From: Kitasatospora sp. DSM 101779
GTDB taxonomy: Bacteria; Actinomycetota; Actinomycetes; Streptomycetales; Streptomycetaceae
NCBI RefSeq assembly: GCF_025655475.1
Contig: NZ_JAHTIK010000001.1
Span: forward strand, 578,371 to 642,370
Length of the DNA: 64,000 nt
Reading direction: 5' to 3'
Each line of letters opens with the position of its first letter. The first letter of the stretch is position 1. Shown piece after piece: positions 51,573 to 59,155 of this stretch. The notes below the pieces were generated by a model. That model searched no databases. It was not told the DNA's origin and saw nothing but the letters and a program-made list of their open reading frames with translations. A program made the translations under genes and the position numbers.

Positions 51573-52453
51573 CGATCTTCGCCGTCCTCGGAGCCTGCAC
51601 GGTCCTCGCCGCATGGTGGGCACCTGCCCGTCTGGAGCGGGCCGCCTGGACGATCCGCTCCGTCCGCACCGCGATCGCGCTGTGGTGCGCACTGCTCGGC
51701 TTCTGCGCCATGGCCGTTGCCATGGGGCTGCACCAACTCCTCGCCGGCGGCCACAGCACGGCGTGGCTGCCGGGCCGCCTCACCGGCCACCACCGGATCC
51801 CGAGCGAGGGCATTCCCGGGCACGTGGAAGCCCTAGCGCTGGCCGCCGCCGTCTTCGCCGTCCTCACAGCGGTGGTCGCCGCGGACTGCCTCAAGGCCGC
51901 CCGCGCCCGGGCCAGGCACCGCCAGCTGCTCGATCTCATCGCCCGCCCCACCGAGGACGGCACCCTCCGGGTGGACGACCCGCGGGCTGCCGCCTGGTGC
52001 GTGCCCGGCCGCGGCGGCCGGATCGTCCTCACCCGCGGCGCCGACGAGCAGTTGACCGCACCCCAGCTGGCGGCCGTCATCGCCCACGAGCGGGCGCACC
52101 TGCGCGGCCGCCACCACCTCCTGGTCGTCGGCGCCCGCGCCGTCGGCCGCACACTGCCCTGGCTTCCCCTGACGCGCCTGGCAGCCCGCCGAATCCCCGT
52201 CCTGTGCGAGATGGCCGCCGACGACGCCGCGGTGCGCACCGTGGGCCGAGACGCTCTCGCACGAGCGCTGTGCCGCATCGCGACCCACTCGGCACCGGAA
52301 GGAGCCCTGGCAGCCGGCATGGACGCCGCAGTCGAACGTGTGCTCCGGCTGACCGCCCCTCAGCGGGCATCCACCGTGGCCGCTCGCGCAGCGGGGTGGG
52401 TTGGCGTGGTGGTACTTCCGCTGCTGCCCGTCCTGATCGCCTGCGGTCCCTGA
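51569..52453 (+). CDS. M56 (BlaR1-like) membrane metalloprotease
   Basis: 294 aa. The first helices (about 3-18, 35-55 and 88-105) precede a cytoplasmic protease loop: QLAAVIAHERAHLRGRHH gives His173, Glu174 and His177 of HExxH; Glu214 in VLCEMAADDAAV is the third ligand. There is no penicillin-binding sensor at the C-terminus, so the inducer is not beta-lactam by structure. It likely removes the BlaI-type repressor encoded just upstream. Confidence 0.9.
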   Translation: MTIFAVLGACTVLAAWWAPARLERAAWTIRSVRTAIALWCALLGFCAMAVAMGLHQLLAGGHSTAWLPGRLTGHHRIPSEGIPGHVEALALAAAVFAVLTAVVAADCLKAARARARHRQLLDLIARPTEDGTLRVDDPRAAAWCVPGRGGRIVLTRGADEQLTAPQLAAVIAHERAHLRGRHHLLVVGARAVGRTLPWLPLTRLAARRIPVLCEMAADDAAVRTVGRDALARALCRIATHSAPEGALAAGMDAAVERVLRLTAPQRASTVAARAAGWVGVVVLPLLPVLIACGP

Positions 52454-52506
52454 GCCGGCCGGAAGAACCCGGCGGGGGCCGGTTGCCATCCCCCCACCCC
52501 GATCTA

Positions 52507-52519
52507 CTAAGTTACTTAG
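52507..52519. promoter_or_regulatory. AT-rich dyad before the NlpC/P60 gene
   Basis: CTAAGT-T-ACTTAG is a perfect 13-bp dyad in an AT-rich pocket, 93 bp before the NlpC/P60 start. It could be the operator of the adjacent BlaI-type repressor, although it lacks the TACA/TGTA halves of classic sites. Confidence 0.5.
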
Positions 52520-52611
52520 CACAACGACGCGTGACGGCAGTTGCCGCCGTGCTCGACCATGCACGTCTGCCCTGCGGCAGGCCGCACCAAAGGCAGGAGT
52601 GACCGCACGCC

Positions 52612-53631
52612 ATGGGGACCCGACGCAAGCCCGCTCCGCCCGGCCGCACCCGCATCGCCCTGGTGACCACCGCGGCCGCCGGCTCCGCCCTCCTCGCCTC
52701 CGCCGGTGGCGCGCACGCCGAGCCCAAGGCCGACCTCGCGACCGTCAAGGCCCAGGTCGACGACCTCAACGAGCAGGCCGAGGCGTCCACCGAGAAGTAC
52801 AACAAGTTCAAGGAGGAGCAGCAGCGCCTCCGGAAGGACGCCAACCAGCTGCAGGACCAGGTCGCCGCCGCGCAGGAGAAGATGGCCGGCCTCCGGGAGC
52901 GACTGTCGGCCGTCGCGGCCGACGAGTACCGCAGCGGCAACGTCGACCCGACGGTCGCCCTCATGCTCTCCGCCGACCCGACCAACTACCTGCAGCGCGC
53001 CTCCGCGCAGGACATCGCCGCCAGTTCGCAGGCGGACCTGCTGCGGCTGCTGCAGGACCAGCAGCGGCGCCTCGACCAGCGGCGCGCCGAAGCCACGGCG
53101 GTGCTCGCCCGGCTCGACGAGACGGACCGGGCGCTGGCCGGCGAGAAGAAGCAGGTGCAGGCCAAGCTGGGCGAGGCCACCCGGCTCCTCAACACCCTGT
53201 CCGTCGCCGACCGCGACAAGGTGAACGCCCAGGACCCGCGCTCCTCCCGCGACTCGGCCCGCGAGACGTACACCGGCCCGGCCAGCGGACGCGCGGCCGC
53301 CGCCCTCCAGTTCGCCTACGCCCAGATCGGCAAGCCCTACGAGTGGGGTGCCACCGGGCCCGGCTCCTTCGACTGCTCGGGCCTGACCGGCGCCGCCTGG
53401 CGGGCCGGCGGCGTCTCGCTGCCGCGGGTCTCGCAGGACCAGTGGAACGCCGGCCAACACGTCGCCAAGAGCGACCTGCAGCCCGGGGACCTCGTCTTCT
53501 TCTACTCCGATCTGCACCACGTCGGCATCTACATCGGCGGCGGCAAGATGATCCACGCCCCGCGCACCGGCAAGAACATCGAGATCACCCCGATCGAGTA
53601 CATGCCCTACATGGGCGCCGTCCGCCCCTGA
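52612..53631 (+). CDS. NlpC/P60 D,L-endopeptidase, RipA-like
   Basis: 339 aa. A signal peptide (up to about residue 36, cut near GGAHA), a long coiled coil (about 40-200, LATVKAQVDDLNEQAEASTEKYNKFKEEQQRLRKDANQLQDQVAAAQEK) and a C-terminal NlpC/P60 domain with catalytic Cys255 (FDCSGL), His303 (HHVGIYIG) and His315 (IHAP). It cleaves peptide cross-bridges in peptidoglycan and is secreted. It lies 158 bp after the M56 gene, and so may be in the same regulon. Confidence 0.95.
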   Translation: MGTRRKPAPPGRTRIALVTTAAAGSALLASAGGAHAEPKADLATVKAQVDDLNEQAEASTEKYNKFKEEQQRLRKDANQLQDQVAAAQEKMAGLRERLSAVAADEYRSGNVDPTVALMLSADPTNYLQRASAQDIAASSQADLLRLLQDQQRRLDQRRAEATAVLARLDETDRALAGEKKQVQAKLGEATRLLNTLSVADRDKVNAQDPRSSRDSARETYTGPASGRAAAALQFAYAQIGKPYEWGATGPGSFDCSGLTGAAWRAGGVSLPRVSQDQWNAGQHVAKSDLQPGDLVFFYSDLHHVGIYIGGGKMIHAPRTGKNIEITPIEYMPYMGAVRP

Positions 53632-53787
53632 CGCGGCGCGGAAAGTCACCACCTGGCTGACGCCCGATGCCTGCGGGCACCGCACACACGGAGGCGGGCG
53701 CCAGCCGCAGCCCTCCAGCGGCCGACCGCGACCACCCGTCCGGCCGTCCGGGCCGTCCCCCGAAAGGGGCACCCGGCGCGGAAGAGG

Positions 53788-53802
53788 TACCGGGGAGGGG
53801 TA
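53788..53802. promoter_or_regulatory. CsoR-like dyad in the promoter of the DUF6153 gene
   Basis: TACC-GGGGAGG-GGTA (53788-53802) overlaps a possible -10 (TATCGT at 53801). GC-tract dyads of this sort bind the copper sensor CsoR. It is 52 bp before the gene at 53855. Confidence 0.5.
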
Positions 53803-53854
53803 TCGTCGCACCTGCGAGAGGCGAGTCGCCGCGGACAGGAACCCGGGGGAAGCC

Positions 53855-54286
53855 ATGCACACCACCACACGCCCGGCCACGGCCAGGCTCCTCGTGGTGT
53901 GGGCCGTGCTGGTCGGCCTTTTCCTGATGCACGGCGCGCCCGTCGCGGCCGGCGGCTGCCACGACGACATGACCCGTGCCGTCGCCGCTCCCGGCATGGC
54001 CGCCCCGCCCCACGCGCACACCGCCGTTGGCGCCGCCGACGACGACCGTGTGCCGAGCGCGGCCCCCTCCGAGGCCCGGGCGCACGGCGGCGCAGCCTGC
54101 CTCTCCACACCGGCCCACGGCCGCATCACGCTGGCCGCGCCTTCGCTCCTGGCCGTCCTGTCCCTGGCCCTCCTCGCGAGCACATGCGCTCTGCGGCATC
54201 CGACGGGATCCGCCGGACTGCGTCGTCGCGGCCCCCCGGCCGCGGGCCGCCCACTCCTTCATCAGGTCTGCGTCTCGCGGACGTGA
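53855..54286 (+). CDS. DUF6153-family protein
   Basis: 143 aa. An N-terminal hydrophobic segment LLVVWAVLVGLFLMHGAPVAAGGCHDD, His/Cys-containing middle parts (PHAHTAVG, ARAHGGAACLSTPAHG) and a second helix (LTLAAPSLLAVLSLALLASTCAL), as in DUF6153. A potential metal-binding membrane protein. It is 90 bp upstream of the Met/His-rich lipoprotein and likely in one transcript. The ATG at 53855 follows CGGGGGAAGCC. Confidence 0.8.
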   Translation: MHTTTRPATARLLVVWAVLVGLFLMHGAPVAAGGCHDDMTRAVAAPGMAAPPHAHTAVGAADDDRVPSAAPSEARAHGGAACLSTPAHGRITLAAPSLLAVLSLALLASTCALRHPTGSAGLRRRGPPAAGRPLLHQVCVSRT

Positions 54287-54376
54287 CCGGGCCCGGCCGA
54301 TTCCGCACGCAGGGAATCGACCACCGAGGCTCCGCTCACCTCCGCGCCGACGGCGCGCCCTTCCGAAGGACCACTG

Positions 54377-55294
54377 ATGCGTACTTCCCCTCTGCCCCGC
54401 CGCACCCTCGCCCTGGCGGGCGCCGCACTCCTCACCACCGTCCTGGCCGCCTGCAGCTCGTCCGGAACGGACCACGACATGGCGGGCATGAACCACGGCG
54501 GCGCCACGGCGGCGAGCCCGTCGTCCGACAGCCACTCGATGCCGGGCATGGACCACGGCATGCCCGGCGCGGACAACGCCGGAGCGCCGGCCGACAACCG
54601 ATCCGGCTACCGTCTCGCCGCCACCGCCGCCGCCCTGCCCGCCGGGCAGCAGACCGACTACCGCTTCAGCATCACCGGCCCCGACGGCAAGCCGGTCACC
54701 GCCTTCGCCGTCGAGCAGACCAAGCAGATGCACTTCTACGCCATCCGCTCCGACCTGACCGGCTTCCAGCACCTGCACCCCGCCATGGCCGCCGACGGAA
54801 CGTGGACGGCTCCGCTCGCCGCCCTGGCCCCCGGGTCCTGGCGCACCTACGCCTCCTTCACCCCCGACAGCGGCGACGGCAAGGGCACCGCGATGGTCCT
54901 CTCCCGCACCGTGAACGTGGACGGCAAGGCCGAGGCGGCAGCGCTGCCCCCCGCCTCCACCACGGCCCAGGTCGACGGCTACACCGTCACCCTCCAGGGC
55001 ACCCCGATGGCGAACATGGCCCACCCCATGACGGTCGGCATCACCAAGGACGGCAAGCCGGTCACCGACCTCCAGCCCTACCTCGACACCTACGCCCACC
55101 TCACCGCCTTCCACGAGGGCGACCTGGCCTTCGCCCACCTCCACCCCGCGAGCGAGGCGACCGGCGGTGGCCCGGGCGGGCCGGACCTCGCCTTCCACGC
55201 CGAGTTCCCGCAGGCCGGCAACTGGCGCCTGTTCCTGCAGTTCCAGACCGCCGGCCGGCTCCACACCGCCGCCCTCACGCTCAAGGTCGGCTGA
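54377..55294 (+). CDS. Met/His-rich lipoprotein, probably metal-binding
   Basis: 305 aa. A signal peptide with lipobox LAAC (Cys26), then a Met/His/Asp-rich segment, MAGMNHGGATAASPSSDSHS and MPGMDHGMPGAD, like copper-binding exported proteins. A beta-rich body follows (QMHFYAIRSDLTGFQHLHPAMAADGTW, TAFHEGDLAFAHLHPASEATG), His-containing throughout. Likely binds copper at the outer surface. Preceded by the DUF6153 gene, 90 bp away. It ends at the terminator at 55301. Confidence 0.85.
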   Translation: MRTSPLPRRTLALAGAALLTTVLAACSSSGTDHDMAGMNHGGATAASPSSDSHSMPGMDHGMPGADNAGAPADNRSGYRLAATAAALPAGQQTDYRFSITGPDGKPVTAFAVEQTKQMHFYAIRSDLTGFQHLHPAMAADGTWTAPLAALAPGSWRTYASFTPDSGDGKGTAMVLSRTVNVDGKAEAAALPPASTTAQVDGYTVTLQGTPMANMAHPMTVGITKDGKPVTDLQPYLDTYAHLTAFHEGDLAFAHLHPASEATGGGPGGPDLAFHAEFPQAGNWRLFLQFQTAGRLHTAALTLKVG

Positions 55295-55300
55295 GGCACG

Positions 55301-55334
55301 GGGTGTGGGTGCCGCCACGACGGCACCCACACCC
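55301..55334. terminator. bidirectional terminator hairpin
   Basis: GGGTGTGGGTGCCG and CGGCACCCACACCC form perfect 14-bp arms around a 6-nt loop, between convergent genes ending at 55294 and 55356. Confidence 0.85.
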
Positions 55335-55355
55335 GGCCCGGCCCCAGACGCTCCG

Positions 55356-57209
55356 TCAGGCCGGCAGTCTGCGCAGCCTGAGGGTGTTGTCGGGCCGGGT
55401 GGCCGGCTGCCCGTCGGGGCCGGTCATCGGCTGTTCGTACTCCTCGCTCGTCAGCAACTCCCACTCCCCCTCGGGCAGTCGCAGCGCCGCGTGGACCTCG
55501 GCGGGCGTGGGCAGCCCGGCGTGGTTCCTGCACCCCGGTCCGCCGTGCCCGGATCGACGCTCACCGTGCGCGTGGTCCCTGTGCGCGTGGTCCCTGTGCG
55601 CGTGGTCCGCACGGCCGTACTGCGCGTGGCCGTGCCGGCGGCCGTGCCAGGGGTCGCCGTCGGTGCCCGGCTCCTGCTGCCAGGACGGCGGCCCGGCATG
55701 GCCGATCACCAGCAGCGTCCCGCCGGGCGCGACCGCCTCGGCGGCCCGGCGCAGGATCGCGTCCCGCGGCAGATCGACCTCGGAGTGCAGGTACTGCGCG
55801 CAGACCAGGTCCCAGCTGCCCTCCGGGAAGGCCGCGGCGAGGTCGGCGCGGCGGAACTCGATCAGGTGGGCGACGCCGGCCTCGGCGGCGTGCTCGGCGG
55901 CCCTGCGGAGGGCGACCGCGGAGATGTCGACGGCGGTGACCTGCCAGCCCTGCGCGGCCAGCCAGACGGCGTCGGCGCCCTCGCCGCAGCCGAGGTCGAG
56001 GGCGCGCCCGGGCCGCTCGCCGGAGACCTCCCGGACGAGTGCCCCGTTCGGCCGGCCGCTCCAGATCCGGTCGCGCTCGCCGTAGCGGGTGTCCCAGAAC
56101 TCGGCAGCGGCGCCGTCCTCCCGGGGGACGGCCGGGTCGGCGGGGTCCGCGAGTCCGTGCCGGCGCTCGCCGAGGACGCGCTCGCACACCTCCTTCTCGT
56201 CGGCGGCCCCGAACGGGCGGCGGAGGGCGGCGACGGCCCGGCCGACCTCCTCGGTCACCAGGTCGGCGTTGATCGCCGCCGCGGCCCGGACACCGGCGGC
56301 CGCAGCCCCGACCACCTGCTCGGACGGGTCGGCCGCGTTGCCCGCCACCCAGAGACCGGGCACGGCCGTGGCGCCGGTGGCGTCCGCTGCGATGTGGCTG
56401 CCGATCACCTGGCCGTCCTTCACCAGGTCGACGGGCTCCAGGCCGAGGGAGGCCGGCACGCCGCCGCGGGCGGTGAGGCGCGGCGCCACCACCAGCGCCC
56501 GGCAGGCGACCGTCCGGCCGTCCGCCAGCCGGACGCCGGTCAGCGCACCGTCGGCGGTCTCCAGTCCGACCGCCTCGCCGGGCACCACCGCGATGCCGCG
56601 GGCGGCGAGTCCCTCGGCCTCCTCGCCGGTCGGCTCCGCGGCGGTGTGCAGGAGCAGCGTCACGTCGTCCGTCCACTGCCGCCACAGCTGGGCCTGGTGG
56701 ACGGCGAGCGGACCGGTGGCCAGGACGGCGACCGGCAGGCCGCGGGCCTCCCAGCCGTGGCAGTAGGGGCAGTGCAGCACGTCGCGGCCCCACCGCTCGG
56801 CGAGCCCGGGTACCTCGGGCAGCTCGTCGACCAGGCCCGTGGCGACCAGCAGCCGGGCGGCGCGGACGGCCGTCCCGTCGGCCAGCGCGAGCCGGAAGCC
56901 GCCGCCGTCGAGGCGTTCGGCGCCGGCCACGGTGCCCGCCAGGAACCGCGTCCCGTAGCCTTCCGCCTCGCCGCGGCTCACGGCCAGCAGTTCCTGCGGC
57001 GGGATGCCGTCCCGGGTCGGGTAGCCGTGCACCCCGGCGGCGGGGGCGTTGCGGGGCCGGCCGTCGTCGACCACGAGCACCGAGCGCCGCGCCCGGGCGA
57101 GGGTGAGGGCGCCGGCGAGTCCGGCGGCGCCGCCGCCGACCACCACGGTGTCGTACTGCGGCGCAGGGTCCTCGGCCGGTCCGGACGGCTCCGGGGTGTC
57201 TGTCGTCAT
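55356..57209 (-). CDS. thioredoxin-reductase-like flavoprotein fused to SAM methyltransferase, with His-rich insert
   Basis: 617 aa. Part 1 (about 18-315): VVVGGGAAGLAGALTLARA (FAD), redox CPYC (Cys147/Cys150) and LWVAGNAADPSEQVVGAAAAG. Part 2 (about 370-600): FWDTRYGERDRIWSGRPNGAL and the SAM motif ALDLGCGEGADAVWLAAQG (403-421). A His-rich insert follows at 522-563 (HGRRHGHAQYGRADHAHRDH with two more HAHRD units), encoded by 15-bp DNA repeats. It may alkylate or reduce a metal/metalloid or a toxic small molecule. Control: the XRE-cupin gene 81 bp away, with a dyad between. Confidence 0.85.
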   Translation of the reverse strand: MTTDTPEPSGPAEDPAPQYDTVVVGGGAAGLAGALTLARARRSVLVVDDGRPRNAPAAGVHGYPTRDGIPPQELLAVSRGEAEGYGTRFLAGTVAGAERLDGGGFRLALADGTAVRAARLLVATGLVDELPEVPGLAERWGRDVLHCPYCHGWEARGLPVAVLATGPLAVHQAQLWRQWTDDVTLLLHTAAEPTGEEAEGLAARGIAVVPGEAVGLETADGALTGVRLADGRTVACRALVVAPRLTARGGVPASLGLEPVDLVKDGQVIGSHIAADATGATAVPGLWVAGNAADPSEQVVGAAAAGVRAAAAINADLVTEEVGRAVAALRRPFGAADEKEVCERVLGERRHGLADPADPAVPREDGAAAEFWDTRYGERDRIWSGRPNGALVREVSGERPGRALDLGCGEGADAVWLAAQGWQVTAVDISAVALRRAAEHAAEAGVAHLIEFRRADLAAAFPEGSWDLVCAQYLHSEVDLPRDAILRRAAEAVAPGGTLLVIGHAGPPSWQQEPGTDGDPWHGRRHGHAQYGRADHAHRDHAHRDHAHGERRSGHGGPGCRNHAGLPTPAEVHAALRLPEGEWELLTSEEYEQPMTGPDGQPATRPDNTLRLRRLPA

Positions 57210-57267
57210 GGTGTGTACCTCCGTTCTCCTCGATCGTCGGCCGGCCCGCTCGGCTTGACAAACTTTC

Positions 57268-57282
57268 TTGCCGAACCGGCAA
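57268..57282. promoter_or_regulatory. operator dyad shared by the divergent XRE and flavoprotein genes
   Basis: TTGCCG-AAC-CGGCAA is a perfect dyad in the 81-bp divergent promoter region, right after TTGACA (57255-57260). Likely the XRE-cupin binding site. Confidence 0.7.
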
Positions 57283-57290
57283 ATGGAGAC

Positions 57291-57884
57291 ATGGTGGACG
57301 ACGGGATCGGCAGTGTCCTGGCAGGTGTGGGGCCCCGGCTGCGGGCGCTGCGGCAGAAGCGGGGCACCACCCTCGCCGAGGTGGCCGAGGAGACGGGCAT
57401 CTCGCTGAGCACGCTCTCCCGGCTGGAGTCCGGGCAGCGCCGCCCGACGCTGGAGCTGCTGCTGCCGCTCGCCAAGGCGTACGGGGTGCAGCTGGACGAG
57501 CTGGTGGGCGCGCCGCCGACGGGCGATCCGCGGATCCACCCGCGCCCGTTCACCCGGCACGGCCAGACGTTCGTGCCACTCACCCGGCACCTCGGCGGGC
57601 TGCACGCCTACAAGCAGATCCTCCCCGTCCGCCCGCTGCCCGAGGGCACCCGGCCGAGCCTGGGCACGCACGAGGGGTACGAGTGGCTGTACGTGCTGTC
57701 CGGCCGGCTCTGGCTGGCGCTCGGCGACACCGACCTCGTCCTCGGCTCGGGCGAGGCGGCCGAGTTCGACACCCGCACCCCGCACGGCTTCGCCAACGCG
57801 GGTGACCGGCCCGTGGAGTTCCTCTCGCTGTTCGGCGCGCAGGGCGAGCGGATGCACGTCCGGGCCAGACCGTCCGGGGACTGA
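57291..57884 (+). CDS. XRE-family regulator with C-terminal cupin
   Basis: 197 aa. The HTH is at VGPRLRALRQKRGTTLAEVAEETGISLSTLSRLESGQRRPTLELLLPLAKAYGVQLDELVG (about 13-73). The cupin follows: PSLGTHEGYEWLYVLSGRLWLALGDTDLVLGSGEAAEFDTRTPHGFANAGDRPVEFLSLFG (about 122-184). These regulators bind small ligands in the cupin. It is divergent from the flavoprotein-methyltransferase fusion, with a shared dyad, so it likely represses it. Start ATG at 57291 with GGAG three bases upstream. Confidence 0.9.
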   Translation: MVDDGIGSVLAGVGPRLRALRQKRGTTLAEVAEETGISLSTLSRLESGQRRPTLELLLPLAKAYGVQLDELVGAPPTGDPRIHPRPFTRHGQTFVPLTRHLGGLHAYKQILPVRPLPEGTRPSLGTHEGYEWLYVLSGRLWLALGDTDLVLGSGEAAEFDTRTPHGFANAGDRPVEFLSLFGAQGERMHVRARPSGD

Positions 57885-58051
57885 CCGGGGACCGAGTGGC
57901 GACCGGGCTCTGCGGCACCGGGACGGGTGCGCCGGCAGTGACCAGTGGGGCCGGTGGTCGTTGAGGGGCATGGCGCGCGGCCCGACCAGGTGCCGCCGGG
58001 CCGTCCGGGCGCGGCGGCCGAGCGCCCGGGATCGGCCGTGGAGGGGTTGTC

Positions 58052-59023
58052 ATGAAGAGCGGTTGGGGTTCACCGGCCGGGCGGACCCGGCTCGCGGCGC
58101 GCTGCCGCACGGTGACGGAGGCGCCCGCCTTCTCACTCGTCGTCTTCGCCGCGATCCTGGTCAATGCGGCCCTGCTCGGGGTGGAGACGTACAGCGGGCC
58201 GGCCGCCGAGTACCAGCACGGCCTGCAGCTGGCCGAGCGGGCCTGCCTCGGGGTGTTCACCGTGGAGATGCTGCTGCGGCTCGGCGCGCACGCGGACCGT
58301 CCGGCGCAGTTCCTCCGCGACCCGTGGAACCTCTTCGACCTGGCCGTCCTCGCGTCGGCCTTCCTGCCGGTGGTCCGCGAGAACACCACCGTGCTGCGGT
58401 TGCTGCGGCTCGCCCGGGTGCTGCGGACGGCCCGCTTCCTGCCGCAGCTGCGGGTCCTGCTGGTCGCGGTCGGCCGGAGCCTGCCGGGCACGGTGAGCTT
58501 CCTGTTCGTCGGCGCCCTGGTGCTCTACGTCTACGCGATGGTCGGCTGGGTCTGCTTCGCGGACAGCGACCCGGGGCACTACGGCTCGATCGGCCGGGCG
58601 CTGCTCACGCTGTTCCTGCTGATGACCCTCGACGGGCTCGGCGAGGCGGTCCACGCGGGCCTGGAGATCTCCCGCCTGAGCATCCTCTTCTACGCCTCCT
58701 ATGTGCTGCTGGCCTCGTTCGTGCTGGTGAACGTGCTGATCGGCGTGGTGCTCAACTCCCTGGACGAGGCCCGCGCCCTGGAGGCCGAGGAGGCCGCCGA
58801 GCGGGACGCGCCGCGCACCGGACGGCCGGGACGGCCGCGGGGGGCCGAGGAGCTGCGTGCGCGGATCACCGCCGTCCGGCGCGCGCTCGCCGAACTGGAG
58901 GCGGATCTGGAGGCGGACCCGGCGGCCGGTCCTGACGGTGCGTCGGGGCGTCCCGCCGGGGCGGCGGTCGGCGCCGGGGGCGGCGCCGCGGTGACCGCCG
59001 CGAGTGTGGACACCGTCGCCTGA
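58052..59023 (+). CDS. voltage-gated ion channel (six-helix), bacterial
   Basis: 323 aa. S1-S4 and pore S5-S6 are visible: S4 is VLRLLRLARVLRTARFLPQLRVLL with Arg every third place; the pore ends in YGSIGRALLTLFLLMTLDGLGEAVHAGLE, then S6 (FYASYVLLASFVLVNVLIGVVLNSLDEA). The filter reads TLDGLGE, not the TLESWAS of NaChBac, so ion selectivity is uncertain. The C-terminus is a long coiled-coil helix (ELRARITAVRRALAELEADLEADP). ATG at 58052. Single gene. Confidence 0.9.
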   Translation: MKSGWGSPAGRTRLAARCRTVTEAPAFSLVVFAAILVNAALLGVETYSGPAAEYQHGLQLAERACLGVFTVEMLLRLGAHADRPAQFLRDPWNLFDLAVLASAFLPVVRENTTVLRLLRLARVLRTARFLPQLRVLLVAVGRSLPGTVSFLFVGALVLYVYAMVGWVCFADSDPGHYGSIGRALLTLFLLMTLDGLGEAVHAGLEISRLSILFYASYVLLASFVLVNVLIGVVLNSLDEARALEAEEAAERDAPRTGRPGRPRGAEELRARITAVRRALAELEADLEADPAAGPDGASGRPAGAAVGAGGGAAVTAASVDTVA

Positions 59024-59074
59024 TCGACGGATCGGGGCCTGCGGGGTGGCGGGCAGTCGCCGAAGGCGGCTCGG

Positions 59075-59108
59075 CGACGCTGCGCGTTCGCTAGCATACG
59101 CAGCGTCG
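59075..59108. promoter_or_regulatory. dyad enclosing the probable -10 of the P450 gene
   Basis: CGACGCTGCG (59075-59084) and CGCAGCGTCG (59099-59108) are perfect 10-bp arms. The 14-nt loop holds TAGCAT (59092-59097), a likely -10 box. It lies 48 bp before the P450 start. It may be a regulator site, or a terminator of the channel gene. Confidence 0.5.
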
Positions 59109-59155
59109 GCCGGTCCGAGCTGCCCCGGGGGCGGCGATCCGAGCAGGAGAAGCCC

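Noticed and set aside
55550..55640. 15-bp DNA repeats in the flavoprotein-methyltransferase gene taken as an intergenic repeat or insertion
   Set aside because: They keep the frame and encode the HAHRD units of the His-rich insert, so they are part of the gene.
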